The notes under the pieces: model-generated
What the model saw: the letters and a program-made list of their open reading frames with translations, nothing else
The model's database searches: none
What the model was told of the DNA's origin: nothing
Part shown: one piece after another, positions 1 to 9,063 of the stretch
Numbering within the stretch: position 1 is the stretch's first letter
Layout of the letters: every line of letters starts with the position of its first letter
Translations under genes and position numbers: made by a program
NCBI GenBank assembly: GCA_017453365.1
Contig: JAFTKH010000007.1
Location: 1-52,608 of the forward strand
DNA: 52,608 nucleotides
Direction: 5' to 3'
Source: Clostridia bacterium
GTDB taxonomy: Bacteria; Bacillota; Clostridia; Oscillospirales; CAG-272

Positions 1-24
1 AAAATATTTATATTTATATTTATA

Positions 25-53
25 TTGACTTTTCACTGCTTATCTGCTAAAAT
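25..53 (+). promoter_or_regulatory. Sigma-A promoter of the hpt operon
   Basis: TTGACT (25-30), a 17-base spacer and TAAAAT (48-53), in an AT-rich stretch. It lies 38 bases before the hpt start codon, and an ACGGAG ribosome-binding site follows at about 75-80. No other promoter of this quality is seen before 4553, so it probably drives hpt-mtaB-glyS-luxS-mtnN. Confidence 0.8.
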
Positions 54-90
54 GTTCTTATATATTTTATAGACAACGGAGTCTTGCTGT

Positions 91-651
91 ATGGATGGAA
101 ATCGGTGTGAAATTGAAAAGGTGCTCGTGTCCGAAGAGGAAATTGACAGCATCACTACGCGTATTGCCGCTGAAATTGACAGGGATTACGCTGGCGAGGA
201 CTGTCAGCTGGTCCTGCTTTGTATTCTTAAGGGCTCGATAGTATTTATGGGTGACCTTATGAAAAAGGTGACGGTTCCCCTCGAGATTGACTGTATGAAG
301 GTTTCGTCATACGGTGCGGGAACCCAGACGACGGGTAACGTCAACATACACCTTGACCTTTTGCGCCCCGATATAGATAAGTGCGATATACTCATAATTG
401 AAGACATAATAGATAGCGGAGTTACGCTCTCCTATTTGAAAAAATATCTGATTGGTAAGGGCGCGAAGAGTGTCAGAACCTGCACTCTCCTCGATAAGCC
501 CTCGCGCCGTAAGGTCGAGTTTACTCCCGACTACTGCGGCACGGAGATACCCGATGAGTTCGTCGTCGGCTACGGCCTCGATTACGACGAGAAATACAGA
601 GCGCTTCCGTACGTCGGCGTGCTCCACCCGTCCGTCTATTCGAAAGAGTGA
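91..651 (+). CDS. hpt: Hypoxanthine phosphoribosyltransferase
   Basis: Purine-salvage enzyme that joins hypoxanthine or guanine to PRPP, giving IMP or GMP in the cytosol. The 186-aa product is of normal family length. It shows the PRPP-binding motif (hydrophobic strand, then EDIIDSGVT, about residues 100-112), the LLDKPSRR segment (133-140) whose Lys contacts the purine, and the VGYGLDYDEKYR block (159-170) that follows the base-binding loop. The stop overlaps the start of the next gene (TGATG), implying translational coupling. The family also includes guanine/xanthine enzymes, so exact base preference is inferred. Confidence 0.93.
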   Translation: MDGNRCEIEKVLVSEEEIDSITTRIAAEIDRDYAGEDCQLVLLCILKGSIVFMGDLMKKVTVPLEIDCMKVSSYGAGTQTTGNVNIHLDLLRPDIDKCDILIIEDIIDSGVTLSYLKKYLIGKGAKSVRTCTLLDKPSRRKVEFTPDYCGTEIPDEFVVGYGLDYDEKYRALPYVGVLHPSVYSKE

Positions 652-1961
652 TGAGAGTTGGCCTTTATACGCTCGGGTGTAAGGTCTCGCAGTACGAAAC
701 CGAGGCAATAGCCGAGGAGTTTTCTCGCCGCGGCCTCGAGGTAGTACCCTACGAGGACGTGGCCGATGCTTACGTGATAAACACCTGTACCGTTACACAG
801 GAGAGCGACAGAAAGTCGCGCCAGATAATAAGGCGCGCGATAACGCGAAATCCGAGTGCCGTAATAGCCGTCGTCGGCTGCTACAGCCAGAGGGACTCCG
901 AGGGGGTCCTCGCCATCCCCGGCGTCGATATCGTGCTCGGCACGGACGGTAAGCTCGGGGTCGTAGACAGAGTTATCGAGCGGCTTGAGAGAGGCCGTGG
1001 GGGCAGCTTCGTTTCGATTTCCGACCTCTCGCGGGTTGGCTTTGAGCCCATGTGTGTCACCGGAGCTCCGAGAACCAGAGCATACGTTAAAATAGAGGAT
1101 GGCTGCGAATGTAAGTGCACCTATTGCGCCATAGCCGATGCCAGAGGACGCGTCCGCTCGAAGGCAAGAGAGGATGTTATCCGAGAGGTTGAGGGGCAGA
1201 GAGAGCGCGGAACTCTCGAGGTTGTACTGACGGGTATTGAGATTGGGTCATACGGACGAGACCTCGGGGGTGGTTACGACCTCGCCGACCTTATATGCGA
1301 GCTTGATGCACGCAGAAGCGTTCGGAGAATACGGCTCGGCTCGCTCGCACCCGAGCTTGTCGGTGCGGATTTTGCGAAGAAAATCTCGGGCACAAAAATA
1401 CTCGTACCGCATTTTCATATATCGATGCAGAGCGGCTCCGACAGTGTCCTTCGCAGAATGAAGCGAAGGTATACGCGAGATACGGCTCTTTGTAATATCG
1501 AAAGGCTGAGAGAGCTTTTTCCGAGGGCACAGTTTACAAGCGACCTTATGGTCGGCTTCCCGGGTGAGAGCGACGCAGATTTTGCCCTCACCGCCGACTT
1601 TGTGAGGCGCGCGCGCCTGCTTGACTCTCACGTGTTCGCGTATTCCAGAAGGAAGAATACCCCCGCGTGGAGCTTCGAGGGACAGATACCCGAGGACATA
1701 AAGCGCTCACGCTCGCGTGAGCTTTCGGCGGTGCAGGGGGCGGTGACCGACAGCATTTTAGAGGAGCTCGTCTTGGACGGTGAGCCGCTTATCTGTATTC
1801 TTGAGAGCGAGACCCGCGGTGTCTACACCGCTCACTCGGACTCGTACGTCGAGGTGCGTGCCGAGGCGGAGCGCGGCCTGTCGGGAAAGCTTGTGAAAAT
1901 AGCACCCGTGTCACATAAAGGCGGTATAATCTACGGAAAAATAATAGAAATATGCAAATAA
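651..1961 (+). CDS. mtaB: tRNA ms2t6A37 methylthiotransferase MtaB
   Basis: Radical SAM methylthiotransferase that converts t6A37 to ms2t6A37 in ANN-decoding tRNAs. The 436-aa product has the three N-terminal cysteines for the auxiliary 4Fe-4S cluster (C10, C46, C77), the radical SAM triad C152-x3-C156-x2-C159 after a KIEDGC segment, and a C-terminal TRAM-like tail (about 375-436). The ATG at 651 overlaps the hpt stop and is preferred over a GTG three bases earlier. MiaB and RimO are alternatives, but the short N-terminus and lysine/glycine context before the SAM cysteines fit MtaB best. Confidence 0.9.
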   Translation: MRVGLYTLGCKVSQYETEAIAEEFSRRGLEVVPYEDVADAYVINTCTVTQESDRKSRQIIRRAITRNPSAVIAVVGCYSQRDSEGVLAIPGVDIVLGTDGKLGVVDRVIERLERGRGGSFVSISDLSRVGFEPMCVTGAPRTRAYVKIEDGCECKCTYCAIADARGRVRSKAREDVIREVEGQRERGTLEVVLTGIEIGSYGRDLGGGYDLADLICELDARRSVRRIRLGSLAPELVGADFAKKISGTKILVPHFHISMQSGSDSVLRRMKRRYTRDTALCNIERLRELFPRAQFTSDLMVGFPGESDADFALTADFVRRARLLDSHVFAYSRRKNTPAWSFEGQIPEDIKRSRSRELSAVQGAVTDSILEELVLDGEPLICILESETRGVYTAHSDSYVEVRAEAERGLSGKLVKIAPVSHKGGIIYGKIIEICK

Positions 1962-1986
1962 TTATTTACACTATGGAGATATAAAA

Positions 1987-3378
1987 ATGGAAAACAGCAA
2001 AAAGACAATGGAAAAAGTGGTTGCGCTTTGTAAGACCCGCGGCTTTATATTCCCCGGCTCGGAGATATACGGCGGTCTTGCCAACTCTTGGGACTACGGC
2101 CCCCTCGGCGTTGAATTTAAGAATAACGTAAAGCGCGCTTGGTGGAAGAAATTCGTACAGGAGTCGAGATACAACGTCGGACTTGACTCTGCTATAATAA
2201 TGAACCCCGAGACGTGGGTGGCATCGGGACACGTCGGCGGCTTCTCCGACCCTCTTATGGACTGTAAGGGGTGTAAGGCCCGTCACAGAGCGGACAAGCT
2301 TATCGAGGACTATGCGTTCCAAAACGGCACGAACGACAATCCCGCCTCGTGGACCTTTGCCGAAATGGCGGATTACATCCGCGAAAAGGGAATAGTATGC
2401 CCCGAGTGCGGCGGCAGCGACTTTACCGACATAAAGAAATTCAATCTTATGTTCAAGACCTTCATAGGCGTTACCGAGGACAGCACGAACACCGTTTATC
2501 TCCGTCCCGAGACCGCGCAGGGTATTTTCGTTAATTTCCCTGCGGTACAGCGCTCGGCGAGAAAGAAGCTTCCCTTTGGCGTTGCACAGATTGGTAAGTC
2601 CTTCAGAAACGAGATAACTCCCGGTAATTTCGTCTTCCGCACCCGTGAGTTTGAGCAAATGGAGCTTGAGTTTTTCTGTAAGCCCGGCACCGACCTCGAG
2701 TGGTTTAAGTATTGGAAGGATTTCTGCTACAAGTGGCTTCTTGACCTCGGTATGAAGGCTGAAAATCTCCGTCTTCGCGACCACGACCCCGAGGAGCTCT
2801 GCTTCTATTCGAAGGCTACGACCGACTTTGAGTTCCTCTTCCCGTTCGGCTGGGGCGAGCTTTGGGGTATCGCAGACCGAACCGATTATGACCTTACTCA
2901 GCACGGAAATCACTCGGGTAAGGATTTGACCTATTTCGACCAGGAAACGAACGAGCACTACGTGCCCTACGTTGTCGAGCCCTCGCTCGGTGCTGACAGA
3001 GTTGCTCTTGCCTTCCTCGTCGACGCTTACGACGAGGAGACTCTCTCCGAGGGAGACGTTCGTACCGTTCTTCACCTTCATCCCGCTCTCGCACCGGTGA
3101 AGGCGGCAGTTCTTCCTCTTTCGAAGAAGCTCTCGGAGCAGGCGCTCTCACTTTACGACGAGCTTGCGAAGGAGTTCCCCGTTGACTTTGACGAAACCGG
3201 CTCTATCGGTAAGAGATACCGCCGCGAGGACGAGATAGGCACTCCCTTCTGCATCACCTACGACTTCGACACCGAAAACGACGGCTGCGTTACCGTCCGT
3301 GACAGAGATACTATGGAGCAGGTGAGAATCCCGCTCTCCGAGGTTAAGGACTATATCCTCGAGAGAATTAAGTTCTGA
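1987..3378 (+). CDS. glyS: Glycyl-tRNA synthetase, dimeric class II type
   Basis: Charges tRNA-Gly. This is the alpha2 form (463 aa) found in Gram-positives, eukaryotes and archaea, not the alpha2beta2 bacterial form. It begins with the [11 protein letters not shown] helix and FPGSEIYGG strand, has an insertion with paired cysteines (CKGC at 93-96, CPEC at 138-141), motif 2 (FRNEITP, then [14 protein letters not shown] at 217-230) and motif 3 ([14 protein letters not shown]). The C-terminus carries the anticodon-binding domain. A GGAG site at 1975-1978 precedes the ATG. The stop overlaps luxS by one base. The four cysteines could bind zinc. A long antisense frame here is a codon-bias shadow. 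Confidence 0.95.
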   Translation: MENSKKTMEKVVALCKTRGFIFPGSEIYGGLANSWDYGPLGVEFKNNVKRAWWKKFVQESRYNVGLDSAIIMNPETWVASGHVGGFSDPLMDCKGCKARHRADKLIEDYAFQNGTNDNPASWTFAEMADYIREKGIVCPECGGSDFTDIKKFNLMFKTFIGVTEDSTNTVYLRPETAQGIFVNFPAVQRSARKKLPFGVAQIGKSFRNEITPGNFVFRTREFEQMELEFFCKPGTDLEWFKYWKDFCYKWLLDLGMKAENLRLRDHDPEELCFYSKATTDFEFLFPFGWGELWGIADRTDYDLTQHGNHSGKDLTYFDQETNEHYVPYVVEPSLGADRVALAFLVDAYDEETLSEGDVRTVLHLHPALAPVKAAVLPLSKKLSEQALSLYDELAKEFPVDFDETGSIGKRYRREDEIGTPFCITYDFDTENDGCVTVRDRDTMEQVRIPLSEVKDYILERIKF

Positions 3379-3836
3379 TGGAGAGCCTTCGACGCATCGC
3401 ATCCTTTTCGGTAGACCACGATCTTATTACCGAGGGTATATACGTCTCCCGCATCGACGGGGACGTCACGACCTACGATATGCGGACCCGTGTACCGAAT
3501 AAGGGCGATTATATGGATAATTTGACTATGCATTCGGTCGAGCACCTGTTCGCCACCTACGTACGAAACAGTGCTATTGCCGACCGCGTGATTTATTTCG
3601 GGCCTATGGGCTGTCAGACTGGCTTTTACCTCCTTGTCAGAGACGCCGATAACAGTGAGACCCTCGCCGTGGTTTTCGATACGCTAGAGAAAATAATTGC
3701 CCATACGGGCGATATGCCGGGCGCCGAGCGCCGCGAGTGCGGTAATTACCGTAATCTCGACGTCGAGTCGGCAAGGCGAGAGTGTAAAAGATATCTTGAA
3801 ATTCTGAAATCACGTGAAAACACCTTTGAGTATTAA
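3378..3836 (+). CDS. luxS: S-ribosylhomocysteine lyase LuxS
   Basis: Cleaves S-ribosylhomocysteine into homocysteine and DPD, the precursor of autoinducer-2. The 152-aa protein has the metal site H52-x3-H56 (HSVEHLFATY) and C121 (ECGNYRNLD), plus the catalytic C79 in GPMGCQTGFYL. All key residues are intact and length is normal. The ATG overlaps the glyS stop codon (TGATG), so translation is probably coupled. The next gene, mtnN, makes its substrate, so both steps of the activated methyl cycle are adjacent. Confidence 0.97.
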   Translation: MESLRRIASFSVDHDLITEGIYVSRIDGDVTTYDMRTRVPNKGDYMDNLTMHSVEHLFATYVRNSAIADRVIYFGPMGCQTGFYLLVRDADNSETLAVVFDTLEKIIAHTGDMPGAERRECGNYRNLDVESARRECKRYLEILKSRENTFEY

Positions 3837-3845
3837 GGAGCGGCT

Positions 3846-4553
3846 ATGAGTAATGTCTGCGATATAGGTATAATTGGCGCTATGACGGCAGAGGTTGAGG
3901 CGATAATCTCCTCGCTCTCCTCGCCCGCCTCCGAGTGCGTCAGCGGAATAAAATTCTACACGGGTATCCTCTTGGGAAAGCGTGTGGCTGTCGCAACCTC
4001 GGGAGTGGGAAAGGTTTTTGCTGCCCTCGCCGCAGAGGCTATGATACTGAAATACTCCCCCCGTCTGATTATAAACACCGGGGTCGGCGGAGCGATTTCG
4101 GGAGAGCTTCGCCCTCTTGATATAGTTTTTGCCGAGCGCGTGGTTCAGCACGATATGGATACCTCCCCCCTCGGTGACCCGAAGGGGCTTATATCGGGGA
4201 TAAACAAGATATATTTTTCCTCTGATGAAAGGGCGGTGAGCATTCTCTCGTCCCTTGCGGAGAAAATGAAGGTCTCCTTCCGCGTAGGCACCGTCGCTAC
4301 GGGTGACAGATTTGTTTGCAGCCCGAACGATAAGAGGGCAATATATGAAGCCTTTAGCGCGGACGTGTGCGAAATGGAGGGTGGCGCTATAGCACAGACC
4401 GCATACGTTAACTCGACCCCCTTCGTCGTAGTCCGTGCGATATCGGACAGCGCCGACGGCGATGCATCTATGGACTACTCAGAATTTCTGCCCCGCGCGG
4501 CGAAAATCTCTACCGAGCTTACCCTCGGCCTTGTGCAAGAGTACCCGACCTAA
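3846..4553 (+). CDS. mtnN: 5'-methylthioadenosine/S-adenosylhomocysteine nucleosidase
   Basis: Hydrolyses SAH, MTA and 5'-deoxyadenosine to adenine plus the thioribose product, feeding LuxS. The 235-aa product begins with the strand GIIGAMTAEVEAI carrying the conserved Glu16, has the NTGVGGAI phosphate/ribose loop (77-84), the CEMEGGAIAQTAY substrate block with E178, and RAISDSAD with the catalytic Asp201. An AAGGAG site sits just before the ATG. It follows luxS by nine bases and ends the operon. 5'-Deoxyadenosine produced by radical SAM enzymes such as the nearby MtaB is another likely substrate. Confidence 0.95.
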   Translation: MSNVCDIGIIGAMTAEVEAIISSLSSPASECVSGIKFYTGILLGKRVAVATSGVGKVFAALAAEAMILKYSPRLIINTGVGGAISGELRPLDIVFAERVVQHDMDTSPLGDPKGLISGINKIYFSSDERAVSILSSLAEKMKVSFRVGTVATGDRFVCSPNDKRAIYEAFSADVCEMEGGAIAQTAYVNSTPFVVVRAISDSADGDASMDYSEFLPRAAKISTELTLGLVQEYPT

Positions 4554-4746
4554 TAAAAAGGTGCTGTCGCATTTAGGCATAAGCGAAATAAAAAAAGGAA
4601 GAGGCCTCTAATGAAAAAGCCTCTTCTAAATCCGTTAGGACCGAGGTTTAGTCTCATTCAGAATTTGCTAAATCCGTATTTTTCACGGCACTTCTTCGTT
4701 TTTGCCATGATTTTATTGAATTCTTAATGAGATTTGAACCTTTTGT
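4554..4746. other. Intergenic region between convergent operons
   Basis: 193 bases between mtnN (+) and the helicase (-). It holds one clear hairpin (described separately) and AT-rich sequence. The GTGCTGTCGCATT stretch just after the mtnN stop resembles the end of a small repeat or insertion remnant, but no partner end is visible. No coding frame is supported. Confidence 0.5.
4588..4626 (-). terminator. Probable intrinsic terminator, minus strand
   Basis: Eight-base-pair stem GAAGAGGC (4598-4605) / GCCTCTTC (4619-4626) with a 13-base loop. Read on the minus strand it is followed by CC and seven U. It lies about 120 bases past the helicase stop. On the plus strand there is no U-run, so it is unlikely to end the hpt operon efficiently. 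Confidence 0.65.
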
Positions 4747-7122
4747 CTATTTTTCTCCGTCCACTCGGCGCCAGAAGCTGTCGAGTATCACCCGAAGCTC
4801 CTTCGGGTCGGAGCAGTAGCGCATCCCTCGCCATAGGCCGGGGATGCTTTTTTTGTATATCGGGTCGTCAAAGCGGTCGTCGATGAGCACTATAACGCCC
4901 CTGTCATCCTCCCGTCTTATGACTCTGCCCGCAGCCTGAAAAACCTTGTTCATACCGGGGTATACGTAGGCGTACTGCCTTCCTGCCTCGAGCTTGTCCT
5001 CGTAATACTCGGCAATAGCCTCGCCCTCGTATGATATCCGAGGCATACCTATCCCGACGACTATAGCGCCGATGAGACTGTCACCCGCGAGGTCTATGCC
5101 CTCGGAATATATACCTCCCATCACGGAAAAGCCGATAAGATAGCTCTCCCTGGCCTCGTCGAAGCAGCGAAGATATGCGCTTCTCTCCGACCGTGTCATA
5201 TCGGGTGTTTGGAGTATCGCCTTTATCTTCGGGTACTTTGCCGAGAACGCACGGTGTAGCATTTCCGCATACTCGAACGAGGGCGCGTAGACCATATAGT
5301 GACCGCGCCTTGCAGAGAGGGTTGCCGCGATAACACGGCACACAGCACCGAGCGTGCGCTCGCGCTCCTGGCGTCTCGTGCTTATCTTGTCCATAATAGT
5401 AACCGAGAGCGACGAGGGGTCGAAGGGCGATTTTACGCTTATACGGTCGGAGTCCCTCCTGCCGCCCAGTGCATCTCGGTAGTAGTCCTCGGGCTCGAGT
5501 GTAGCAGAGAAAAATACGGTAGCGAAAACGCGGCGCAGCTTCTCGCGAAGCACTTTCCCCGTATCTATGCAGAGCAGCTTGATACGAAGGCTGCCGCCCT
5601 CTAAAAACAGAAGAAGCTTGAAGCCCTCGTCATAAAGCTGTATTACCGTCCTTAATTTCGATATCTTGCGGTGAAATTCCTTAATAAGTGCCACCCGTGC
5701 GCTCTTTTTTTCTCCGCCCGAGCGTATTGAACGCATAAGCTCGTCCTCGGTTAAGGCGAATAAATTGTCAACAATACCGTACATTTCGTAGGGGATTTCC
5801 GATAGATGCTGCGCCGCGAGCTCACGCCCGTCGTCCCCTAGCCTCAAATTCTCCCGAAGATAGGGGTGGAGAAGCGAGTAAAGCCCGTCGCGGCAAGCAG
5901 CCAATGCCTCGCGAAAGTCACGCGTTATACCGAGGGGCTCTCCCGTGTCGGAGAGAGCGGAGAGCTCGTCCGTCGAGAGCTCCGACGAATACATCTCCCG
6001 CGCCCTGTTGACAAGGTTGTGAGCCTCGTCGACGAGAAGCGCGTATTTTCCGCCGAGGTCGAAAAATCTCCTCAAGTATACCCCGGGGTCGAAAACGTAA
6101 TTAACGTCGCAGATGATGAATTCACATAGCTCGGAGTACGTGAGTGAGAGCTCGTAGGGGCATACGTTAAATTGCTCCGCCGCAGAGCGTATGTCAGACT
6201 CCCCTATAACCGTTTTGCCGAGCGCCGAGAGCGCGAGGGCGGCATCGGAGAGCTTACCCTGCCTGCTTCTCTTGCAGGCGTCGGGGTCTGTCTTGCACAC
6301 CGCGCCCCTTTCGCATATCCTCTCCTTTGCGCTTATTATGACGGCTCTCGTATCGGCGCCGTACCCTGCGAGAAGAGACAGACACTCTGCCGCGGCCCTT
6401 GCCGTCGTAGTCTTCGGCGTAAGGTAGAATACTCGCTCGCATCTTCCGTCGCCGAGGGCACGTATCGCGGGGTAGATGACCGAAACCGTCTTTCCCGTTC
6501 CCGTCGGCGCGGATACGAACAGCTCGCCGCCGCGCGCTATGCTTCTGTACACCTGGCGAACGAGCTCGCTCTGCCCGTCGCGCACCTCCTTGTAGGGAAA
6601 TTTGACAGAGGCTAGGGTGGACATACGGCGGCTGACTCGGTCAAGCTCGGGAGCGCCGTAGCGCTCGAGAGCGGAGAGACAGGAGCCGTAGAATTTTTGA
6701 AGGAGTGAAAGACTCACCTCCTCGCCTTCGCTGACAGCCTCCTTGCCGCCCGCGACGAGGTAAACGGCGGTCAGCCTTATTTTGTCAGCGCCCGTTTCCT
6801 TTGCCAGCATATAGCCGAGGATAAAGAGCTCGCCGCGCGTTTGCTTTTTCAGCTCCGCATCGGGAGCCGACGCGCCGTCGGCAAGTGCGACTGTGCGCGT
6901 GAGCTCATCTCCCGATATCTTATCGGGAGCTCCGAAAAGGGTAAGAGCGCCTATTGGCGAGGGTATCTCGCAGGTGAGCTCGCGGGTTTTTCCGCCGTCC
7001 TCCCTTTCGTCTGGCCTCGGGCGGCGCACTCCGCCGTGCGAGCTTATCGGGGCGAGCCTACGCCTGGATATAGCGACGAGCTCCGCGACGCTTATGCGGA
7101 CGCCGCCGTCATATAAAGTCAT
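4747..7122 (-). CDS. XPD/DinG-family iron-sulfur DNA helicase
   Basis: Superfamily 2 ATP-dependent 5'-3' DNA helicase of the Rad3/XPD/DinG type (791 aa). An N-terminal domain of about 170 residues precedes the motor. Walker A APTGTGKT is at 205-212, four cysteines that should hold a 4Fe-4S cluster are at C270, C276, C283 and C321, and the DEAH box (LLVDEAHNL) is at 363-371. Helicase domain 2 carries SATLEPEDYY, GGIYSEGIDL and QAAGRVIRR. The start has a strong GGGGGTGAGG ribosome-binding site. It has its own promoter and is next to the phage-derived cassette on the same strand, but the family is common in Clostridia chromosomes. Role is likely repair of damaged or structured DNA (inference). 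Confidence 0.88.
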   Translation of the reverse strand: MTLYDGGVRISVAELVAISRRRLAPISSHGGVRRPRPDEREDGGKTRELTCEIPSPIGALTLFGAPDKISGDELTRTVALADGASAPDAELKKQTRGELFILGYMLAKETGADKIRLTAVYLVAGGKEAVSEGEEVSLSLLQKFYGSCLSALERYGAPELDRVSRRMSTLASVKFPYKEVRDGQSELVRQVYRSIARGGELFVSAPTGTGKTVSVIYPAIRALGDGRCERVFYLTPKTTTARAAAECLSLLAGYGADTRAVIISAKERICERGAVCKTDPDACKRSRQGKLSDAALALSALGKTVIGESDIRSAAEQFNVCPYELSLTYSELCEFIICDVNYVFDPGVYLRRFFDLGGKYALLVDEAHNLVNRAREMYSSELSTDELSALSDTGEPLGITRDFREALAACRDGLYSLLHPYLRENLRLGDDGRELAAQHLSEIPYEMYGIVDNLFALTEDELMRSIRSGGEKKSARVALIKEFHRKISKLRTVIQLYDEGFKLLLFLEGGSLRIKLLCIDTGKVLREKLRRVFATVFFSATLEPEDYYRDALGGRRDSDRISVKSPFDPSSLSVTIMDKISTRRQERERTLGAVCRVIAATLSARRGHYMVYAPSFEYAEMLHRAFSAKYPKIKAILQTPDMTRSERSAYLRCFDEARESYLIGFSVMGGIYSEGIDLAGDSLIGAIVVGIGMPRISYEGEAIAEYYEDKLEAGRQYAYVYPGMNKVFQAAGRVIRREDDRGVIVLIDDRFDDPIYKKSIPGLWRGMRYCSDPKELRVILDSFWRRVDGEK

Positions 7123-7146
7123 AGCCTCACCCCCTTTGTTTATGCT

Positions 7147-7175
7147 ATTTTATCATAAAAAGCAGTGCTTGTCAA
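7147..7175 (-). promoter_or_regulatory. Sigma-A promoter of the helicase gene
   Basis: On the minus strand: TTGACA (7175-7170), 17 bases, TAAAAT (7152-7147), close to consensus. It sits between the end of the capsid cassette and the helicase start. No terminator is seen between 7203 and this promoter, so cassette transcripts could read through into the helicase gene. Confidence 0.85.
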
Positions 7176-7202
7176 CCGATGTCGGGACGTTATGATGAGC
7201 GG

Positions 7203-8024
7203 TCAGCTGCGAAGAAAGGCGTCGATGAGCCGAGTCTTCGTGTCGAGCCAGAGCGGAAGCTCCTCTTTCGCATATCTGTAGCCCTCCGCATAGCCGCGAA
7301 GACCGATTATCGGGAGTGCCGAGAGCTTGAGAATGCTCTCGATGATGAACTCGCGCGTCATACCCTCCTTTGCACCCAGCATAAGCGATACTGTGAATAT
7401 CATACAGACCGTCGTGGGGATAAGCTTTAAAATAAGCCGCAAAAGCTTACGTCCCTCGGGATTTGAAAGCTCCGAGCGATGCTCGAAGCGTTCCTTTGAT
7501 AAAAGCTGCTTCGGGGTTATCGCGACGGGCTTCATTTTCTTTGCCTTGCCGAATATCCGCGCAGCCCTCTTCGACGGCCTCGCACCGCCGAGGTAGGCCT
7601 CGTAATCCGCTGCGGAGTAGCCGAAGCCGAACAGGTAGCTCCTACGCCTGAAGGCGAGCTCTTCCTCGGAGTAGGATGAGAGAAACTCGCGGAGCCTCGT
7701 TATATCCGCGCCCGAGAGGCGCTCCTTCGCTTTTTTGTAGCTCTCCTCGCTCCGCCTGTATTCCTCGCTCTCACGCCCGAGCTTTTCCCCCGCGTCCTCG
7801 AGGGAAAAGTAGATAATATACGACGCGAGAAGCATAACGAGAACCGTAGTCGTAAAGCTCGCCGCACGGAAGTCGAGGAAGCCTATCTCGGTGAAGGTAA
7901 CGAGAGTTACCACAACACCCGTTATGAAGGCCACGGTCTTTCCCACGTTTTCAAGAAGGAGAGAGTAGCCACGCTTCATAGCGGCACCCGTGTCGAGTAA
8001 AGACGCATCAAAGCTGTTCTTCAT
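7203..8024 (-). CDS. Cassette membrane protein, four predicted TM segments
   Basis: Not recognised. The 273-aa protein has two hydrophobic segments near the N-terminus (about 28-46 and 55-73), a long charged, helix-rich cytoplasmic-looking region (about 75-195), and two more hydrophobic segments (about 202-220 and 232-248). Its start overlaps the previous gene by 17 bases behind a GGAGGCAGGA site, so it belongs to the same transcript as the capsid genes and is the last gene of that cassette. No endolysin or transport motif is visible. A holin-like role is possible but the size is unusual. Confidence 0.7.
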   Translation of the reverse strand: MKNSFDASLLDTGAAMKRGYSLLLENVGKTVAFITGVVVTLVTFTEIGFLDFRAASFTTTVLVMLLASYIIYFSLEDAGEKLGRESEEYRRSEESYKKAKERLSGADITRLREFLSSYSEEELAFRRRSYLFGFGYSAADYEAYLGGARPSKRAARIFGKAKKMKPVAITPKQLLSKERFEHRSELSNPEGRKLLRLILKLIPTTVCMIFTVSLMLGAKEGMTREFIIESILKLSALPIIGLRGYAEGYRYAKEELPLWLDTKTRLIDAFLRS

Positions 8025-8385
8025 TCCTGCCTCCGTATCTCGCCGCCAGCTTGAAGAAAACAGCTCCGAGCAGGTTGCCTATAAATCCCGCGAAGGATAT
8101 TACGGTCATCTCGTATGCTATATTCTCAAGGACGAAAAAGCACAAAAACATAATAAGCCACATAGAGTAGCTCGCCCCGGAGCTTAAAATCCTCTTCACA
8201 AACTTGATAAGCGGGACGTGAGCCAAAAGGCATAAAAGAAGCGTAAAGCCCGAGGCTATCTTAACACTCTCGCCGCCTATCCACAGCGGGAAAAACGAAA
8301 GTATTGCCAAAAGAGGGGGCAGGGTGCAAAGGAGCATACCAACGGAATAGAATAAAACCTTAAGCTTAAGATTTGCTGTCTTCAT
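8008..8385 (-). CDS. Small cassette membrane protein
   Basis: Not recognised. 125 aa, mostly hydrophobic, with about four candidate membrane segments (about 9-33, 39-60, 72-92, 95-115) and a charged end RYGGRNEEQL. The gene overlaps its upstream neighbour by 20 bases and its downstream neighbour by 17, an arrangement typical of co-expressed phage genes. Position after the structural genes is where phage lysis genes are often found, but no holin signature is evident. Confidence 0.7.
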   Translation of the reverse strand: MKTANLKLKVLFYSVGMLLCTLPPLLAILSFFPLWIGGESVKIASGFTLLLCLLAHVPLIKFVKRILSSGASYSMWLIMFLCFFVLENIAYEMTVISFAGFIGNLLGAVFFKLAARYGGRNEEQL

Positions 8386-9046
8386 TTTCGGAGAGCGCCT
8401 CCTTCATCCTCGCGACGCTCTCGCCGACGAGCTCCTTTTGAAACTGCGGTATCGACGAGGACATAAAGATATCGTAGAGCAGGTCTATCTGCGTCGTCAA
8501 AACGGCGGTGAGCTTCGCCCTGTCGAGTGACCGTTCCTCTGCCGCCGAGAGTGAGTCGGAGAGCTCGTTAAGACTCCCCGTAAGTGAGGAAAGGGCTGCC
8601 TCGGCAGCACCCAGCCTCTCGGTAACGGCGTTGTTCAGCTCGCGCGATATAAGCTCCCCGTCCTCTGCTTTTTTCTTCACCTCGCCGACAACTCCGGAAA
8701 GCGCCGAGAGCGAGGCCTTAACCAGAGGGAGAAGACCGCGCTTGTAGCAGAATGCGAGCACCAGCGAGCCGATGAAGGTGAGCGTCCCGAGAATTTCGGG
8801 AAGATAGCCGCGGAAGGCCGCGAAGACCGCAGTGAAGAAATTGCCGCCATCGGTACTCTCTGCACCGCCATCGGCATTCTCTGCGCCGCCATCGGCACTC
8901 TCTGTACCGTCATCGGCATTCTCTGCGCCTACCGAAGGCTCAACCGCCTGTGTGGGGGACTCCCCCGCGCCCTCTGCTCCCGCGAGCACGGAAAGGCCGA
9001 GGGAGAGAATAAATGTAAGTAAGATGATAGCTGTTATTTTTTTCAT
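8366..9046 (-). CDS. Secreted or anchored protein with Gly/Asp repeats and coiled coil
   Basis: Not recognised. 226 aa: a signal peptide (about 1-22, ending AGA), a low-complexity acidic linker of four 7-residue repeats (GGAENAD type, about 40-67), one membrane segment (about 82-103), then a helical, coiled-coil-like tail (about 110-226) rich in Glu, Leu and Ser. The linker is encoded by four copies of a 21-base tandem repeat. An AAAGGA site precedes the ATG. The layout places the linker outside and the coiled coil on the other side of the membrane. It is the first of three consecutive membrane proteins ending the cassette. Confidence 0.7.
   Translation of the reverse strand: MKKITAIILLTFILSLGLSVLAGAEGAGESPTQAVEPSVGAENADDGTESADGGAENADGGAESTDGGNFFTAVFAAFRGYLPEILGTLTFIGSLVLAFCYKRGLLPLVKASLSALSGVVGEVKKKAEDGELISRELNNAVTERLGAAEAALSSLTGSLNELSDSLSAAEERSLDRAKLTAVLTTQIDLLYDIFMSSSIPQFQKELVGESVARMKEALSENEDSKS
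8846..8929. repeat. 21-base tandem repeat, four copies
   Basis: Four in-frame units of 21 bases (8846-8866, 8867-8887, 8888-8908, 8909-8929) with a few substitutions each, of the form GYCATCGGYAYTCTCTGYRCC. They encode the acidic Gly/Asp linker of the membrane protein above. In-frame length means copy number can change without breaking the gene. Confidence 0.9.
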
Positions 9047-9063
9047 AGCTTTTCCTTTCGAAA

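Noticed and set aside
1966-3081. 371-aa antisense frame over glyS
   Set aside because: It is exactly opposite a well-supported gene with all motifs, and its sequence shows no family pattern; a codon-bias artefact.
4588-4626. Terminator for the plus-strand hpt operon
   Set aside because: The hairpin has a U-run only on the minus strand.
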